The notes below the pieces were generated by a model, which ran no database searches, was not told the origin of the DNA, and worked only from the letters and a program-made list of their open reading frames with translations. Of a stretch of 64,000 nucleotides of DNA, positions 11,008 through 24,154 are shown one piece after another (position 1 is the stretch's first letter; each line of letters opens with the position of its first letter). The position numbers were made by a program, and so were the translations under genes. Origin of the DNA: Pachyseris speciosa (Eukaryota > Cnidaria > Anthozoa > Scleractinia > Pachyseridae); assembly GCA_016490735.1 (NCBI GenBank), contig JAEMWC010001606.1:1-64000 (forward strand), in the 5' to 3' direction.

Positions 11008-14000
11008 AAAGCAAAAGAGAAACAAAGCTAGCTTACATGTACATTAGGCATTAATTTGGAACAAAGGAGCAGAGATTTCGAGTTGGCCACTACCACAGTG
11101 CAGTTACTAGTGAAGGGCGGTTATTTACAGAATATACATAGGTAATGACTAATTAAAGCAGATAAATAGGTAAGATAAATTAAGAATCTTTTGATGATGG
11201 CCCATGAAAAGGCCAGAATTACTAGTTAAAACAAGTCCTATCATCAGTATTAATTTCATTAATATATTTGGCATTTATTTTTTTCCTTTTCTCGTAGTGT
11301 AACTCCGGTAGAGCTGAAGCTGTGAGACCTGCCTAAATAGCCGGTGAACTTCGCTTCCTGGCGCTAGAATCATTTGTGAGGGCGCCCAAACTGACTGTGG
11401 AATGCAGCACGTTCCCGATTCAATTATGATGAAAGTCTAGACGATTGTCCCAAGAAATTTTTCGCAAAAACTGGAACTTAATACCCTTAAGGATAAGACC
11501 TTTAATTTAGCAAAAATGCGGCACAGTAGATCACATGTAGTAAAATTCCTGTCGCTGAAATTTTTTCCCCACATTGAATTTTCAGCTGAAATACGCTCGA
11601 AGAACAACTTGTCGTAAACTTTAACTGGGCTTTTCATGCAGAAAAAACAGAAAACGACCTTAATTTCATCGATTTCTTTTGCGCGCTTAAATTAGTTTCT
11701 TTTGAACTTGGCCTTGATGACCAAGTTAATATAATTATGCCGGTCTGCAACATTCCAAGCTGAAGTGCAGTGATACCATAGCTATTGTGAGTATTGTCAT
11801 CACCTGACTTGTCCACCCTATTGTGCTGTCTTCGTATTCATTTTCAATCTTTTGTCTTTATAAAATATTTTGCTCCACTTTAATGCGTTTCCAAAGTTGG
11901 ACTCTTAAATGTTTTGTACTTCCCATGCACGATTAGAGAAGCTGATTGCAAATTCTTAGGACGTGCCGCATGCACGTAGCTTGTACTCGTCGCCTTTCTC
12001 GCGCCTAATGGGCTTTTCAACCTGTTATGTTTAATTTGTTTCCAGTTGTTGAATGCTCGGCCCAATCACTTGTCACGAGTGAGTAATGGTTACTTAGTTT
12101 CCATGGATTAATTTATTTCAATTCTTTGCGATTCTGTAACAATGATTTTACATTACTGTGAAAGTGGTATTCGATATTTTTAAGCTCCTTACATTTTTCA
12201 CTCAGGCCGGTTTTGGAGAATTCGTCAAGACTGACTTTCCTAATTTGTATGAATTCGTCGTGGAAACCCTTCGTCAAATATACAAGGATAAACAAACATT
12301 AAAAGAATGAAACAAGCCCAACTGTCCTAATTGTTTAGTTTCCATAGTTTGTTTATGTATATATGTTTGGCTACTGCATTTGGCGCACTATGAATAGAAC
12401 GGAAAGAACTCTGCATATAAAATAAACTGAACAAACAAAGCACACCGACACTACCTTTAGTGTTTTCTTTCTGAACAAACTTTGTTCTAGATGCTGGGGT
12501 AAATACGTATTGTTCACTCACACACCGCAAACAAAGCCGTACGGTAGGAGAATGAGGGGCTTTGTTATCATAATACTGACCGAACTCTAAACTGTCCGAC
12601 GAACTCGATGTCGATTTGTCATGACGAAACCGAAACGTCGATGTAGTAGCAATTCATTCAACTTGAAGCTGAGACCCAAAAACGGCCGTGATATAAGTTA
12701 CACGAGGAGCTCTGTGGATTAAATCGTTCTCAACGGAGGATTTACATGATAATTTCGGTGAGCCGATCGCTTCCTAGCTCTAATGACAAAAAAATACCCC
12801 AGGTAACACAGTCCTGAGCATTATATATTTTTTCCAGTACTGCCAAACATCAAAGAACACTGAGGATTACTGGCTCTTTCCAAGGGTAAACTGACTTTCA
12901 AACTACACTCCCGCAAGTTCTCTCTAAATTACGGTCAAGTCGAATTGTAGTTGTTCTAGAGTACAACAGCCAATATCCATATTGGAAACATTTTTACCCA
13001 TCGCGTGTGATCTGCCTCTTGGCTTTAACAAGCAAGTATTTTTGTCATTCGCCGCGTGTACATCAGCCTTATAGCTTCCAAGTAGCGCAGCGGCCGAGAA
13101 ACCGGCAAACGAGGGAACGCCATGGCTACGGCAGACATTTCAGTTTGAAAAATGTCCGATCAGCTGCGTATGACTAAGTGACTCCCTCTATTCACTTTTG
13201 GTGTACAAACAATTCTACAGATTTAATTTTTATTTCTCCTAGGAAAATTTGAACAATTGCCTTTGAATCATCGATTAGTATTCACCACTTTTTTAGTGAT
13301 CTTTCAAAGGCTTTTTATTTCTCACATCGCATGTCTTTCTCACAGGCCCTTACGATCAGGACTGCAGCACTTTTTTAAAGAAGTACCTTTTTTGGTTGTT
13401 AGTACATATTTATCTAAATGGCGAAAAACACGCGAATGGGGAACTAGCAATATCTAAAAGGAAAAAAAGCAGGTCTCTTTTCCTCCGATCCAAAAGTTGG
13501 AAATTTGAATAAAAAAAGCTTAACTGATTTCCTCAAGCACTTAAAAATGGCCGAACACAGTTTCAACACATTTCGTTTTGAAAATTTTTACTGTCAGCAC
13601 ATGGCTATGTTGGTTATGTCACTTCACGAGAAAATAATGATTACCAACAAACATATGTGTTATTATTTGTAATGTCGTAAACGTCAGATGAAATCTCCAT
13701 GTAAACAATTATCAGTTTAATCGATAATAACCCAGCGATTAGAACTTACAAGTTTGATAACAAATGCTGTAAACATGTTTTCTGTGAAAAGCTCTAAATA
13801 GAAAGCGATTACCCTATTAACAATTTGTTTGAAAAAGAGTTACATGGTAACTGAATAATCAGAATATCAGATCAACATTTTTCTCTGCGACAGTCCCTGT
13901 TTTCGCTCACTAAATGAAATATCGTGAAAAGGATTGCTTCTTGCCAATCAGAATGTATTCGTGTTACAGGTTACTGAATTGAATTTATCGCAATTTTTGT

Positions 14001-17000
14001 CACATGGTTTGTCTCTTGTTTCACGTGGAAGGAAAAATAGGCGGCAATGGTGTTTTCTCGTTGTATGAATTCCCAAATACAAACTGTTAATTACATCGCT
14101 TTGTTTTACAACACGAGGTGATCGCCGATCACAAGCAAGTTTATTTTCAGACCGGCGTTTATCCGGAGTTTATGGCTTCGTCAGCACCTGGTTAGTTAAG
14201 TGACTTACGATTTACCCTCAGGCTCCTATTTCCGATGTGATTTTGGCCGATTGCCGAAATAAAATTATTAGGACTATAACTGGAGATGAATCGTTTACTT
14301 CAGGCCGAGTGGCCATAATAAGTTGAAGTCGACGATCTCGGGTAAAAGAAGCTTATAGTGAGAGTTTGGGGGTTTTAAAACGCGAATGAATCTGTTGTCG
14401 TCAGCATGACGAGAACGCAGGGAAGCATAAACAATAACTTTGTCGTTTCAACTTAAATGGACTAACCGCAAATCACAGATGTTGGGCGTGAGGCAGTGGC
14501 AACCTTGACCGCAAAGAATAAAAATAAATAATGGACAATGGACTGTTCTGCTCAATTCATAGAGAACATTTTCTCAAAACAAAGCAAAGCAATAACTTTT
14601 AGGGTATTGCATTGTGAAAAAGCCCGCATAAAGCAAAAATCAGACATAATTTTTTGCTCGCCCACAATTGAATGATGACAGGCTGTGGGAAAATTTTTTA
14701 TCTGTATTGGGCTGCCTCCAAGGGTTCGGTTCCATTTGATATTGTGTGTGAAAAATTAGCCCCGGTCTGTTTACCGGGCCAGCGTTAATTGTTGCGTATA
14801 ATAGGAAAAGGTCGAAGAAAGGTGCCCTCGACTCTTTTGGGCATAACATGCTGTTTCAGTCCCGTGCAATATAAAACAAAATACTCTTCAAACGTGATAC
14901 TTTGTAAGCCCCTGCCCAGGGTGTAATACGTAAAGCATTATACTGAGTGAGGTCTTTAGACCGACACTTAAACATTGCGGACGACAACGTCGAAAAGAGT
15001 AAGAAGAGCAATATTAGGGGGCAACCACTTTTTTCTTTCGATGGAATATCTATTCCAAAGATGATTAGCGCCACAGAATTCGATGAAAACCGAAACTTCT
15101 CTTCCGTCGCCAAAATATCGCCTCGAAATTTTGTAATGTTAAGGTACCCCCTCAGCTTTGTTTCGGAGATGAGTATATACCAATATAAGTGCGAAACAAG
15201 ACTAGCTAGCATTTATGGAAAGCGGACATCAACTCAGAAACAGCCTGAGAAATAAAACTCTGTCTTTTCAAACTTTCTAGGACTTAGTGCGAAAACTGAG
15301 ATAACTCTGTTTTAGTTTAGACAGATTTAGATTAATTCTTTAAAGTATTCCGCCTTGTATGGGTATCCTCGATATTTCGGGAACAGCAATTGAAAAGAAG
15401 GGCTGTCTGCTTGTCAGTTCATCAATCAATACCTGGAGAATTAACAAGTGCGTAGACAAAACCAGCTCTTGTTGAATAGAGCCGGTTGACTGAACAGAAA
15501 ATAGCCAACAGACGCTAAATAATTTGCCCAGTTCTTCGTTGATTTCTTGATTATCTTTTCACACATTCGACTAGCTCAAACTTCGCCTCAACAGCTGATA
15601 GTCTTTCTAAGTAGAGTTTGGATTATAACTTAGGCGGGACGCTTTCTCCTAAATGTACATTAAACTTAGGCTACCCTCTTGATTCCATACACCAAAGCTC
15701 CAGACACCGAAGTGGTTTTCAGGGAGGTCCTGCATCCAGATCGAATTGGAACTACCATGGCTCGGATGATGAAATTTTTGGAAAGGTTTTTTTTTTAATT
15801 GACTGCTACGAGCTCAAACTAGAGCTGCCACGCACAGTGCTGCGATCCAAAGATGTACTTTCCAAAAGTCTACTTTCCAGTCCGGTGTTTACACTGTGTT
15901 GATGTATCGGTCTTCAAGCCAGGTTATTTAAACAGGTGTATCATGAAACTCCAAATAATTTTCATTCCTACTGCTGGCTGGCGCATTTCAGCTGACATGC
16001 CCTTTGATAATATTATTTCCGCTGTATGGTTACAGCCGGCCGGGTCACGTATAAAGGATTTTCATAATGTGACATGCGAGAAGCCCACGCAATTGCGTAA
16101 ACACAAGAATCAAGTTCTTTCTACGTTACTTTAGATTGGGTTTCAGCAGAAGTGATACGCTTTTGGTTTCAGTGAGAACTACTTGAACAAAGATATGCCG
16201 GCTCTTCACATGAATATACGTTTTTTTTCCTCAAGGAGAAGAAATCGAGCTTTTGTTATAAATAAACACTCTATCTATATGTATGAACTGAGGATATTAC
16301 TCAAAATGATTCAATACTCTGGTAGACCACTCCACACTACAGCAATATTACTAGTAAAAAGCCAAAAAAAAAAAAAAAAAAAAAAAAACGGAACAACGTT
16401 AGCACGTACGTCTTTCCAACTTCGCATCTTGGTTTTTCCTTTATAAAAGGGCATCCACGAATTTGTCTTCTTTTTGTAAGATAAAACTCTTTCGCCACAT
16501 AGCAAGAATCTTAATCATTCACTCCTTGATGATTTTACCACATGGAAAGCCAGTATAAAAATTATCATCCTATATTAATCCCGGTGCAGTCGTATCAGAG
16601 CTAATTTGCTAAATCTGGAGCTGACTTAATCACCTGTTGAAAGCTACTTTGGCCTGGATTAAGCTAGGCAGTTCTAAGCACTCAATCGAGGTGGCCTCTC
16701 ATATAAGCCTTGTGGTTTCCTGAGGTCTCCTCGCCACTAACTTAGGTTTAATACTTCTAAATATTATGAAGATGGCAATTAATAAATAACGCAAATGAAA
16801 AATGAGAAAAAAGTACTTCGGAAATGAAACGAAGTGGTCATGCCAAATTTAGTGACTTGAATCGATTTTAAAAACAAGGAACAAAGTTATGCGCACAATT
16901 GACTTATACAGTACAACTGTTCAGAATTATCTTGATCTCGGCGTAAAATTTCTCCTTTAGAAGCCACCAGTGAAAGATGAAGAATCATTCTTTGGTTAAA

Positions 17001-19189
17001 CACATCAATGGGGCATAAATCTACTGTAGGATAATTGTTGGTGAAAAGAGTTCACTGCTGGAAGCAATTAAAAAATTGTTAAATCCCACAAGAATAATCT
17101 TGCCTTCCCCACAATGCATACATTATGCATTCGTTTTTGAAAGCGCTGATTTCACTGTTAAACTATTTACGACATTTACGTCATTTAACGCTAAAGTGCG
17201 CCAGTATTCAGTTAATTACCGTACTTGCTTCTACAAATTTCCTCAACAACTATCTTTGTTTGCGCACTAACACAGCGCTTCCCAAGTTATTTGGTTTTTG
17301 TAATTTAGACTGGTACGTAGTTAGATGACGAATTTGCCATTCTTAATGCATAACCTCACTTGAGGCCAAGTCATCGCGAGACAGCGGTTTTGACAGCCGG
17401 TCAGCCTTTTTCTTTACGGTCAGAAACATCCAGCAACCACTTATGGCTTTTTAATCAAGCTAGCGCTAATACAGTGATTTATTTCCCACTCAGTCCGCAA
17501 AATCTACTGTCAAATGACGTAAGAAAGTCTGTGAACGGTTCACTACTCCCTGACGAGTTTTCCGTGTGTGGTTTAACAGCAATTAAAGTTGAACAAAATT
17601 GTGTACTTGAAATCATAAAAAGGTTTCGTGTCCTATTTTCCGGTTTTATACTGGCCTAATTTTTAGTGGTTTGAGTATTTCTAGTGCGGATCATTTCCTT
17701 GCAAATGTTTTTCCAATTACTTAGGTCACATAGGGGTGAAATATCAAGAAGTGGTTTCTTAAGCATTCCATCATTTCCAAGAGCACTGCACTTAAGTTCA
17801 AAACAGGGAAAATTTTTCAAACTATTTCGTTTTAAAGGTAAAATATTGAAAAAAAAAATGAACGGTATGATAAGAAAGTACTGCTCCCAAGTGAAACATT
17901 TGAATAGTCAGAAGTGGAAATTTTATCGACAGAACTAGTACAAAACTTGCAGGTAGTGAAAGGGTTATATTGGTATTAAAAAAATGAAACGAGCAATTTG
18001 AAAATTTGAAAATTTTGAAAAATGCCGAAATAGCCACAATTCCAGTCTTCATCTAATCACACAATTCAATATCGCCTTTTGTGATTGTTGGCTCCATATC
18101 GCCAAAGAGCCTTGAAATTTCTTGACTTCCGAGGTCCGACGCAAGAGACCGAACACTTTTAGCAGGAGGTTTACAATTCGACTTCCTAAAATTTCCATTC
18201 ACTCAAATCAGAAAAACTTCACTAGAACTTATGGTGGATTTGTTCGTTTTTTTTTTTTTTTTTTTTTTTTGCATTTTTAAAGGAAATAGGCGGAGTGAAC
18301 AAGCTCAGACAATTAGTTACCGTGGGCTAGTTGGGCGTGACAAGTTTAAAATGCAAAAGTGTCTGAGTTGTCCGTAATGCGTGAGAGAGCTTTCTTCCAA
18401 GGTGAATGTCATTGGTGGTATCTCTCAGGTTATTGATCAAGTGGGTTTGGTTCATATCGAGAATCTTTGAAGCCAAAACGTTTAGCCGGAAATTAGAGCG
18501 AAAATGTACCATGTATTGGACTTGTGGCCTCAGCCGGTCATTAAATTATTGATGTCTCATGTTTGTCGCCGGCTTCGATGCTATAACCAGTCAATTATTG
18601 AATCTTTATTGCAGCCACCCGTCACAGAAAATTAGAGTAAGGCGGATGAAAATATGAAGAGTTCAAAACTACCTGCAATCGGAAAGACTGGAATGTTTAA
18701 TTCAATTTAAAGACAATGCCAGCACAAGAAATGCACATGTCAGGAATAAAGAAGGCAATTGAAATGTTCTAGATTGCTAGTTTTCGTTCTTCAGTTGGGA
18801 GCCATTGCCTAGCTGTCGCTAATATACGTTGAGTGAAAACCGCACTCTTAATATATGCTTCCGGTGGCTCAAGTACACCTGAGCAGGAAATCCGATACTT
18901 TCTTGTGACGTTTGTGCTCGTCTGTTGTATCATATGAAAAATGAGACCAGCTTTTGTTTCGATAGCATACCCGAGTAAACTTACTCTGTTGCGTTGACAA
19001 GCGACCAAATTTCCCTTCGACGACAGTCGTAATGTCCCGATTGACAATGTCGCGTGAGGTTCCCCTATATATTACAGCGAAGAGTTTCCAGTTCGCTGAC
19101 AAAAATTACAATATAATAATAATAATCAAACTTGGGAAGAATGATAACAAAAAAAGTGCGCGCGTGGGCGAACAGCCGTGTAGCCAACA
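11008..19189. other. Intergenic stretch between REV3L and FOXO
   Basis: AT-rich, with an A-run at 16363-16388 and a T-run at 18248-18270. Small ORFs such as 14856-15212 minus, 14947-15255 plus, 15618-15902 plus and 17360-17659 plus are isolated. They lack conserved domains or flanking splice structure that I can support. Confidence 0.5.
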
Positions 19190-19489
19190 CTCGACCTTTT
19201 TACTGGCTAATTTTCGCGGGAAGAGCCTTGTTGCCATTGGCTTTCATCATTGGGCGGAGCCGATGTCAGTCAAATCGCATCATTAGCCAATCATTACCCT
19301 CAATGTTATCACCAATGACAACACCGCTGACGTCACGCTGGAATCAATTTCGGATATAGCGAACTCGCGGCGTGTTTGAAGAAAATTGCTTTCCCGAATT
19401 GCGGAGAGAGTTGGTAGTGTTTTGAGTTCATGTTTGGTCGTTACCGGTAGCAAGAGTTTCTCATCGGTTCTCGGTGGCTTGGTTGGGAA
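19190..19489 (+). promoter_or_regulatory. FOXO promoter and 5'UTR region
   Basis: This GC-richer block just upstream of the FOXO ATG holds a consensus E2F-like site TTTTCGCGGGAA (about 19211-19222), an inverted and two direct CCAAT boxes (near 19235, 19287 and 19311), a GGGCGG box near 19252, and a perfect palindromic CRE, TGACGTCA, at 19328-19335. No TATA box is evident. The site identities are read directly; their use is inferred. Confidence 0.55.
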
Positions 19490-19810
19490 ATGGACGAGTC
19501 GGGAATTTTAGAAGAAAGGCGAGACAACCGCCCTCGCTCGAATACTTGGCCGCTCCCCGACCCTTCGGAGTTAACAAAATCTGAACGTGAGGTTGATCAG
19601 AGCACTGCCTTGAAACAGCTCAGCGAGGGCCCAAAGAAAAGCTCGCGAAAAAATGCTTGGGGAAACTTGTCGTATGCAGACTTGATAACCCAAGCTATTC
19701 AGAGCTCCTCGGAGCAACGGCTGACATTGTCACAGATCTACGACTGGATGGTAAACACCGTCCCCTATTTTAGAGACAAGGGAGACAGTAACAGCTCCGC
19801 GGGTTGGAAG
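19490..19810 (+). CDS. FOXO: FOXO coding exon 1
   Basis: Encodes residues 1-107: the N-terminal AKT site ([10 protein letters not shown]) and the first half of the forkhead domain through SSAGWK. It ends in frame at GGAAG|GTACGC. The ORF reads on into the intron to 19843, but the forkhead sequence shows the true junction. Confidence 0.96.
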
Positions 19811-21336
19811 GTACGCGTAGTAATGTTATTTCCTCGTCAGTAATCTCTTTTTGATGTGATTTCTTTAACAGCTCACTGGTTTGTTTGTTTCACTTTCGAC
19901 GTATTTTAGCCGGTGTAATTTCTAACGTTGGTGTGCCTGTCATTTTGTTGCAGAATTCAATTCGCCACAACTTGTCGCTTCACAGCAAGTTTGTTAGGGT
20001 ACAGAACGAAGGCAATGGAAAGAGCTCTTGGTGGATGTTGAACCCGGACGCCAAAGGTGGTAAAACGAGTCGAAGGCGTTCTGGATCTCTTGACTCCGCT
20101 CCCAAAACAGAGAGAAAGCGAGGACGATCGAAAAAAGAAAAAATAAAGGAGGAGGATGGCGAGTCGCCTTCAAGTCCTCGACTGTCAGTAAACCGCACAC
20201 GAGATGGAAATCGTGCGAACTCTCCCGGGAACGTTTCGCCGACCAATAGCTCAAGTTCCGACTCGTTGCTCACTATTCCAGAATCAGAGTCGCCGTTACC
20301 TTTTCCCCTTGGTGACAGCTTTGCTAGACCGCGAACTTCGTCCAATGCGTCGACTGTTAGCAGCCTTGGTGGTCGCTTATCGCCGATACCAGCTCATGCA
20401 GATGAACTTGAATTATGCGAGGATCATGTGCCTTCGAATAATTTCAACATGGCCAGCACTCCCAATCCCGCAGCAGATGAGCAACTGTCACAACTAGCGA
20501 ATTCAATGAGCTTGAACTCATTTGCTGCTGCTGAAAATAGCAGATTAAAACAAACTCTAACACCAGTTCAGCCTTCGTTACTTCCGTCCGAACCGCCACA
20601 TAATGACCTAAGCGGCATGGCGGTATCAAATAGTATGACTTCAAACATATCGAGCAGTTTTGACACTGGCTACAATAGCAGTGGTTACTTGCAGCCTATT
20701 CAACACCCGCAGCAGTCGTTAAGTCCAGAAGTTCAACTGACGCCTCAAACTATAGCTGCTCCTCGGCCAGTTTTCGGCAATATGCGAACGTATTCGCCAG
20801 CTCAACAACAGCAACCTCATTTTCCGAGGAACTTTCCCAGTTCTCAAGAAATGTCCTCTCGTCAGAACAATACCTCAGCTCGGGTGACTGACATGTTCCG
20901 TCGTGAGCAAGAAATGGAAGTGCAACAGACTCCTGAGAGTGTTTATCAGAACTTTCAGCCTAGCTTTGGGAATGGAAATCCTTGTGTAAATGGCTTACCA
21001 CATAACCATCAAAGCTATAATTTTACAGACCCCTACCTTCAACAACAGCAGCAAGTTACATCAGCCCCAGTGATGATGCCAGAGAACGGCATACACGCTT
21101 TACAAGGTCTTGCTTTCAACAGAATGACGAACAATAATCAACTTGAGTTTATGAACGATAAATTTCCAAGTGATTTAGAACTGGATGCGTTCAGCGCAGA
21201 TCTCAAGTTAGACTGCGACATTGAAAGTATAATCTACGATGAAATGAACATGGGGGATGGTGGCTTCGATATTAACATAGATCAATTTATTAGCCAGATA
21301 CCTAACGTAGGCGAATTACGTAGTGGTCTGTACTGA
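19490..21336 (+). CDS. FOXO: Forkhead box O transcription factor, two coding exons, 567 aa
   Basis: FOXO binds DNA in the nucleus and is excluded to the cytoplasm when AKT phosphorylates it, linking insulin and stress signalling to transcription. Coding exons are 19490-19810 (107 codons, phase 0, donor GTACGC) and 19954-21336 (acceptor TTGCAG). The forkhead domain spans residues 54-138: [13 protein letters not shown], then [15 protein letters not shown] across the splice, then SSWWMLNP. All three AKT-type RxRxxS/T sites are present: R14-T19, R147-S152 just after the domain, and R232-S237 ([10 protein letters not shown]). A basic nuclear-localisation stretch is at 159-172. The C-terminus holds the acidic [16 protein letters not shown] activation motif. 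The protein is complete, with a glutamine- and serine-rich linker. Confidence 0.97.
19954..21336 (+). CDS. FOXO: FOXO coding exon 2
   Basis: Starts after GTTGCAG with [13 protein letters not shown] (recognition helix 3) and runs 460 codons to TGA at 21334-21336. It carries the second and third AKT-type sites, the basic NLS and the transactivation region. The open frame extends upstream to 19885, but that part is intron. Confidence 0.96.
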   Translation, partial: NSIRHNLSLHSKFVRVQNEGNGKSSWWMLNPDAKGGKTSRRRSGSLDSAPKTERKRGRSKKEKIKEEDGESPSSPRLSVNRTRDGNRANSPGNVSPTNSSSSDSLLTIPESESPLPFPLGDSFARPRTSSNASTVSSLGGRLSPIPAHADELELCEDHVPSNNFNMASTPNPAADEQLSQLANSMSLNSFAAAENSRLKQTLTPVQPSLLPSEPPHNDLSGMAVSNSMTSNISSSFDTGYNSSGYLQPIQHPQQSLSPEVQLTPQTIAAPRPVFGNMRTYSPAQQQQPHFPRNFPSSQEMSSRQNNTSARVTDMFRREQEMEVQQTPESVYQNFQPSFGNGNPCVNGLPHNHQSYNFTDPYLQQQQQVTSAPVMMPENGIHALQGLAFNRMTNNNQLEFMNDKFPSDLELDAFSADLKLDCDIESIIYDEMNMGDGGFDINIDQFISQIPNVGELRSGLY

Positions 21337-22505
21337 TTAAAAGATATAATTTATACTGTACAGGCCAAGATTTTGTAGCAGAACTAATCACGGTTGGTCC
21401 AGAGATGAATTTTTTTTTTGTATCATTTATTTGAAGGAAGTCTGGGGGTCAAGTGAGTGCCAGAATTTTCTTTTGTGTAGGTGTAATAGTAGAATATTGA
21501 CTGAGTAAAAGAATGCTGAATTTGGCTTATAATCACAGCTGATCATATTGTCAGAGTTTCTACTGTCTCACAGGTGTGCTTTAGACATATCTGTTTAACA
21601 GCACATTTGTGGGTTTTTACTAGCAATCTGCATTGTACCAGATAGAGCTTTTTTGTTGACATTCAACACTTTTTTCACCTGTACATGTATTGCATTTTTT
21701 GTTGATAGTTCGACTGTCCTATGTAAGGTTATTCTGTTTTAGTCCCAAAAAGGCAGTATTATTAATAACTGTAATTAAGGAGATTGAAAAAAAAATCAAA
21801 TTGTCTGACAGTGGTTTGCTTGATTAAGCGGTGAAGGAAGTGCCTCGGTTTGAAAGAATGTTAGGTTGGAAGTTCCATGTTATGATAGTTGATTGGAGAA
21901 TCTAATTAGAAGTCTTATAATTATAATTTGACTTGACACAGGTTCCAAAGGTCTGGAACATTTGAAGGAGACCCTATTTTATCAAAACTTACATGTTAAA
22001 AGGCTTACTTTTTAATATATTGATGGAAAATGTTTTAGGTGTTGTTGGAGTGTTTCTCTTAGTCTGACTTTGTTGTAGCAATCCTGCCTAAATTAACATT
22101 TGTACTTGTACAGTTCACACCTGCTGACAGCATTATTTTTAGACAAAGTTAAGTTGTATAGTTGCACACAAGTTTGTTAGATTATTCGTCAGTTTGCTGT
22201 GTGTGTGCCAGAATAGCTCTTGGCACCAGTGTTTTGTAATGACAGCCAATTTGTTCTGGCGATTAAGCTGACGTACTGCAGAAACATAGCTATATATTCC
22301 CAAAATGAATTGAATTGTATTACTCTATAGAGGTTGAGTAGAAACACTTTGTAATATTGTGGACATGAATGAATAGCTAGCCAAGATAGAGTATGTGAGC
22401 TTGGTTGCAGGAGGTTTTGCCACGAGTCACAAAAAATTTATATATCAATGCTACATGCCTATATTTATGGTATTGAAGACAATAAATTATTTTCTGTTGG
22501 CAGTC
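21337..22505 (+). other. FOXO 3'UTR with polyadenylation signal
   Basis: Non-coding, T-rich sequence follows the stop codon. The first clear AATAAA is at 22481-22486, about 1.15 kb downstream, suggesting cleavage near 22500. The length is typical of FOXO mRNAs. The exact poly(A) site is inferred. Confidence 0.55.
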
Positions 22506-24000
22506 GGTTTAGTTATTAATTACTTAAAACCGAGGGGTGAAGAATATTAACCACAAAAATAATAGCTGTGTTTCAGCCACGGGTACAATTTAAGATCCAT
22601 AATGGCAGGGTTAAAGTGTTTCCCCGCTGCCACTTAGTGTGGGTATCTTTAGATTTTCAACAAGCACATCATTTCCATGTGCTTGTGTTGTAGGTTTTAC
22701 GCGGTGAATTTATGCAAATCCCAAGACAGCTTCTAAGAGGATTGAGGCATTGTTTTTAAGCGTGTTACCCGCGAAGAAGACAGGTCCAATTGTTTTACAC
22801 TCTCGGCAAACACAAAACACCCATTGTTGCGTAGTGTCATTTTAGTTGCAACGGGCTATTATCTACCGGCCCTTGGGAAACGTTAATCAGCTGCTGCCGA
22901 AGACAGCTTTTTATTCCGTTGTCTCGTGACTGCGTTGCATTCTAGCACATGACGCGATCACATGAGACGACTATGGATTTAAATTCCTCCTGTAAAAAAT
23001 GCTTTCGCTCGCTCGCTTGTAAACATTTCATTTTCATTTGGCAGCACGATAAAAAAGATTGATAACCATAAACGGCGGAGCACGTATTTCTAATTTCAAA
23101 TGACCGGAGGGGATGACAAAATGAAATGCAAAAATGGTCGAAGTGAGCGATCCACGTCGCACTGGCAGTCTTTATATTCTGTAGCAGTCAATACAAACCG
23201 TTTGACATTTCCTTTGTTATGGTGGGGGCTTTTGTTTTCCTTGGTCACGCATGGCTAAAACCACGCTAGATTTGTCCATCGCCGTCTTGTTTTCTGCATT
23301 TTAAATTATTTTATTCCAAATCTCAGCCCCCGGGGTCAGTAAAATCAATGCGCACCAAACAGAACAGTTTACGAGGATAGCGGCCTTGGTCAGTTAGGGA
23401 AGAAAAGAACAATCTCGCCGATTCATTTTTATCGCATCCGATAATGTTTCATCGAAAACAATCAACCATCTGCAGGTGAATGCTTTTTCCGTTTCAGCTG
23501 CGAAGTATTTTCCTTGCTGTAGCGAAAATATTCACTAAACATTGCGTAACTTTTTTCTAAATCTACAGACCCGCGCGCGTGCATGTCGCCACGCGCGAGG
23601 AGCGAGTGCGTGCAGTCTTGCATGAATAAAATTCCCGAATAATGGCTCGTTGTTCTTCCTTTTTGACATTATTTTTTAACTTTATTGAATGCAAATTTTC
23701 AGCAAATTGCTTCCTTTGTTTTAAAATATGTCGAAGGGTAGAGCCAGGAGAACCTTTTTTTTTTCATGCTCATATTATAAATTTCTGGTAGAGGAATGCT
23801 TAAATGCCTATGTATTTTTTGATTGTTCTCTAAACTCAGACCTGCCTTAGAACAATAGTTACTTCCTTACATTCAGCTGTACAGGTACGAAATCAAATAA
23901 AATGCAAAATTAATATAATCACAAGACAGCTTTTTTGCGAGCCTGCAATATTTTTGCACATTTTGTCGACGTGACACGCACAGTTGCCACGCGCAGTTGA
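22506..24000. other. Intergenic region between FOXO and NPAT
   Basis: About 1.5 kb without a recognised exon on either strand. A CpG-rich patch (CCCGCGCGCGTGCATG near 23570 and CGCGCGAGGAGCGAG near 23592) lies about 0.5 kb upstream of NPAT. No ATM-like reading frame is seen on the minus strand. Confidence 0.5.
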
Positions 24001-24009
24001 ACAGTTCAC

Positions 24010-24117
24010 GAAAATTTCGCGCGAAAAGTTAGCAGAAATAACGCTAACTTGTGGCAAGCAAAATTGGTGGTTGTTTATGTCTTTTTGTCCCATTACATCT
24101 GCCTGATCTGTCCCAAA
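24010..24117 (+). promoter_or_regulatory. NPAT proximal promoter/5'UTR with palindromic E2F site
   Basis: The palindrome TTTCGCGCGAAA at 24015-24026 is an ideal E2F/DP site, 92 bp upstream of the NPAT start codon. Vertebrate NPAT is a known E2F target induced at G1/S, so the site fits the gene. The transcription start is not determined. Confidence 0.6.
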
Positions 24118-24154
24118 ATGATCGAAGGGTGTATAGTCGCAAAACTTGTACTCG
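24118..24154 (+). CDS. NPAT: NPAT coding exon 1 (start of LisH)
   Basis: Only 37 coding nt: MIEGCIVAKLVL plus the first base of a Gly codon, then GTAAGT. It aligns with the vertebrate start MLLPSDVARLVLG, including the same split Gly codon. Intron 1 is 4.7 kb and holds several transposons, which is why ORF scans miss this exon. Confidence 0.85.

Noticed and set aside
12590..12645. GACGAAACCGAAACGTCGATG as a possible hammerhead
   Set aside because: GAAAC is present, but there is no CTGATGA strand and no helix II in the right place.
14856..15255. Overlapping ORFs of 118 aa (minus) and 102 aa (plus)
   Set aside because: No recognisable domain, no splice partners; the two frames compete and neither has a distinguishing coding feature.
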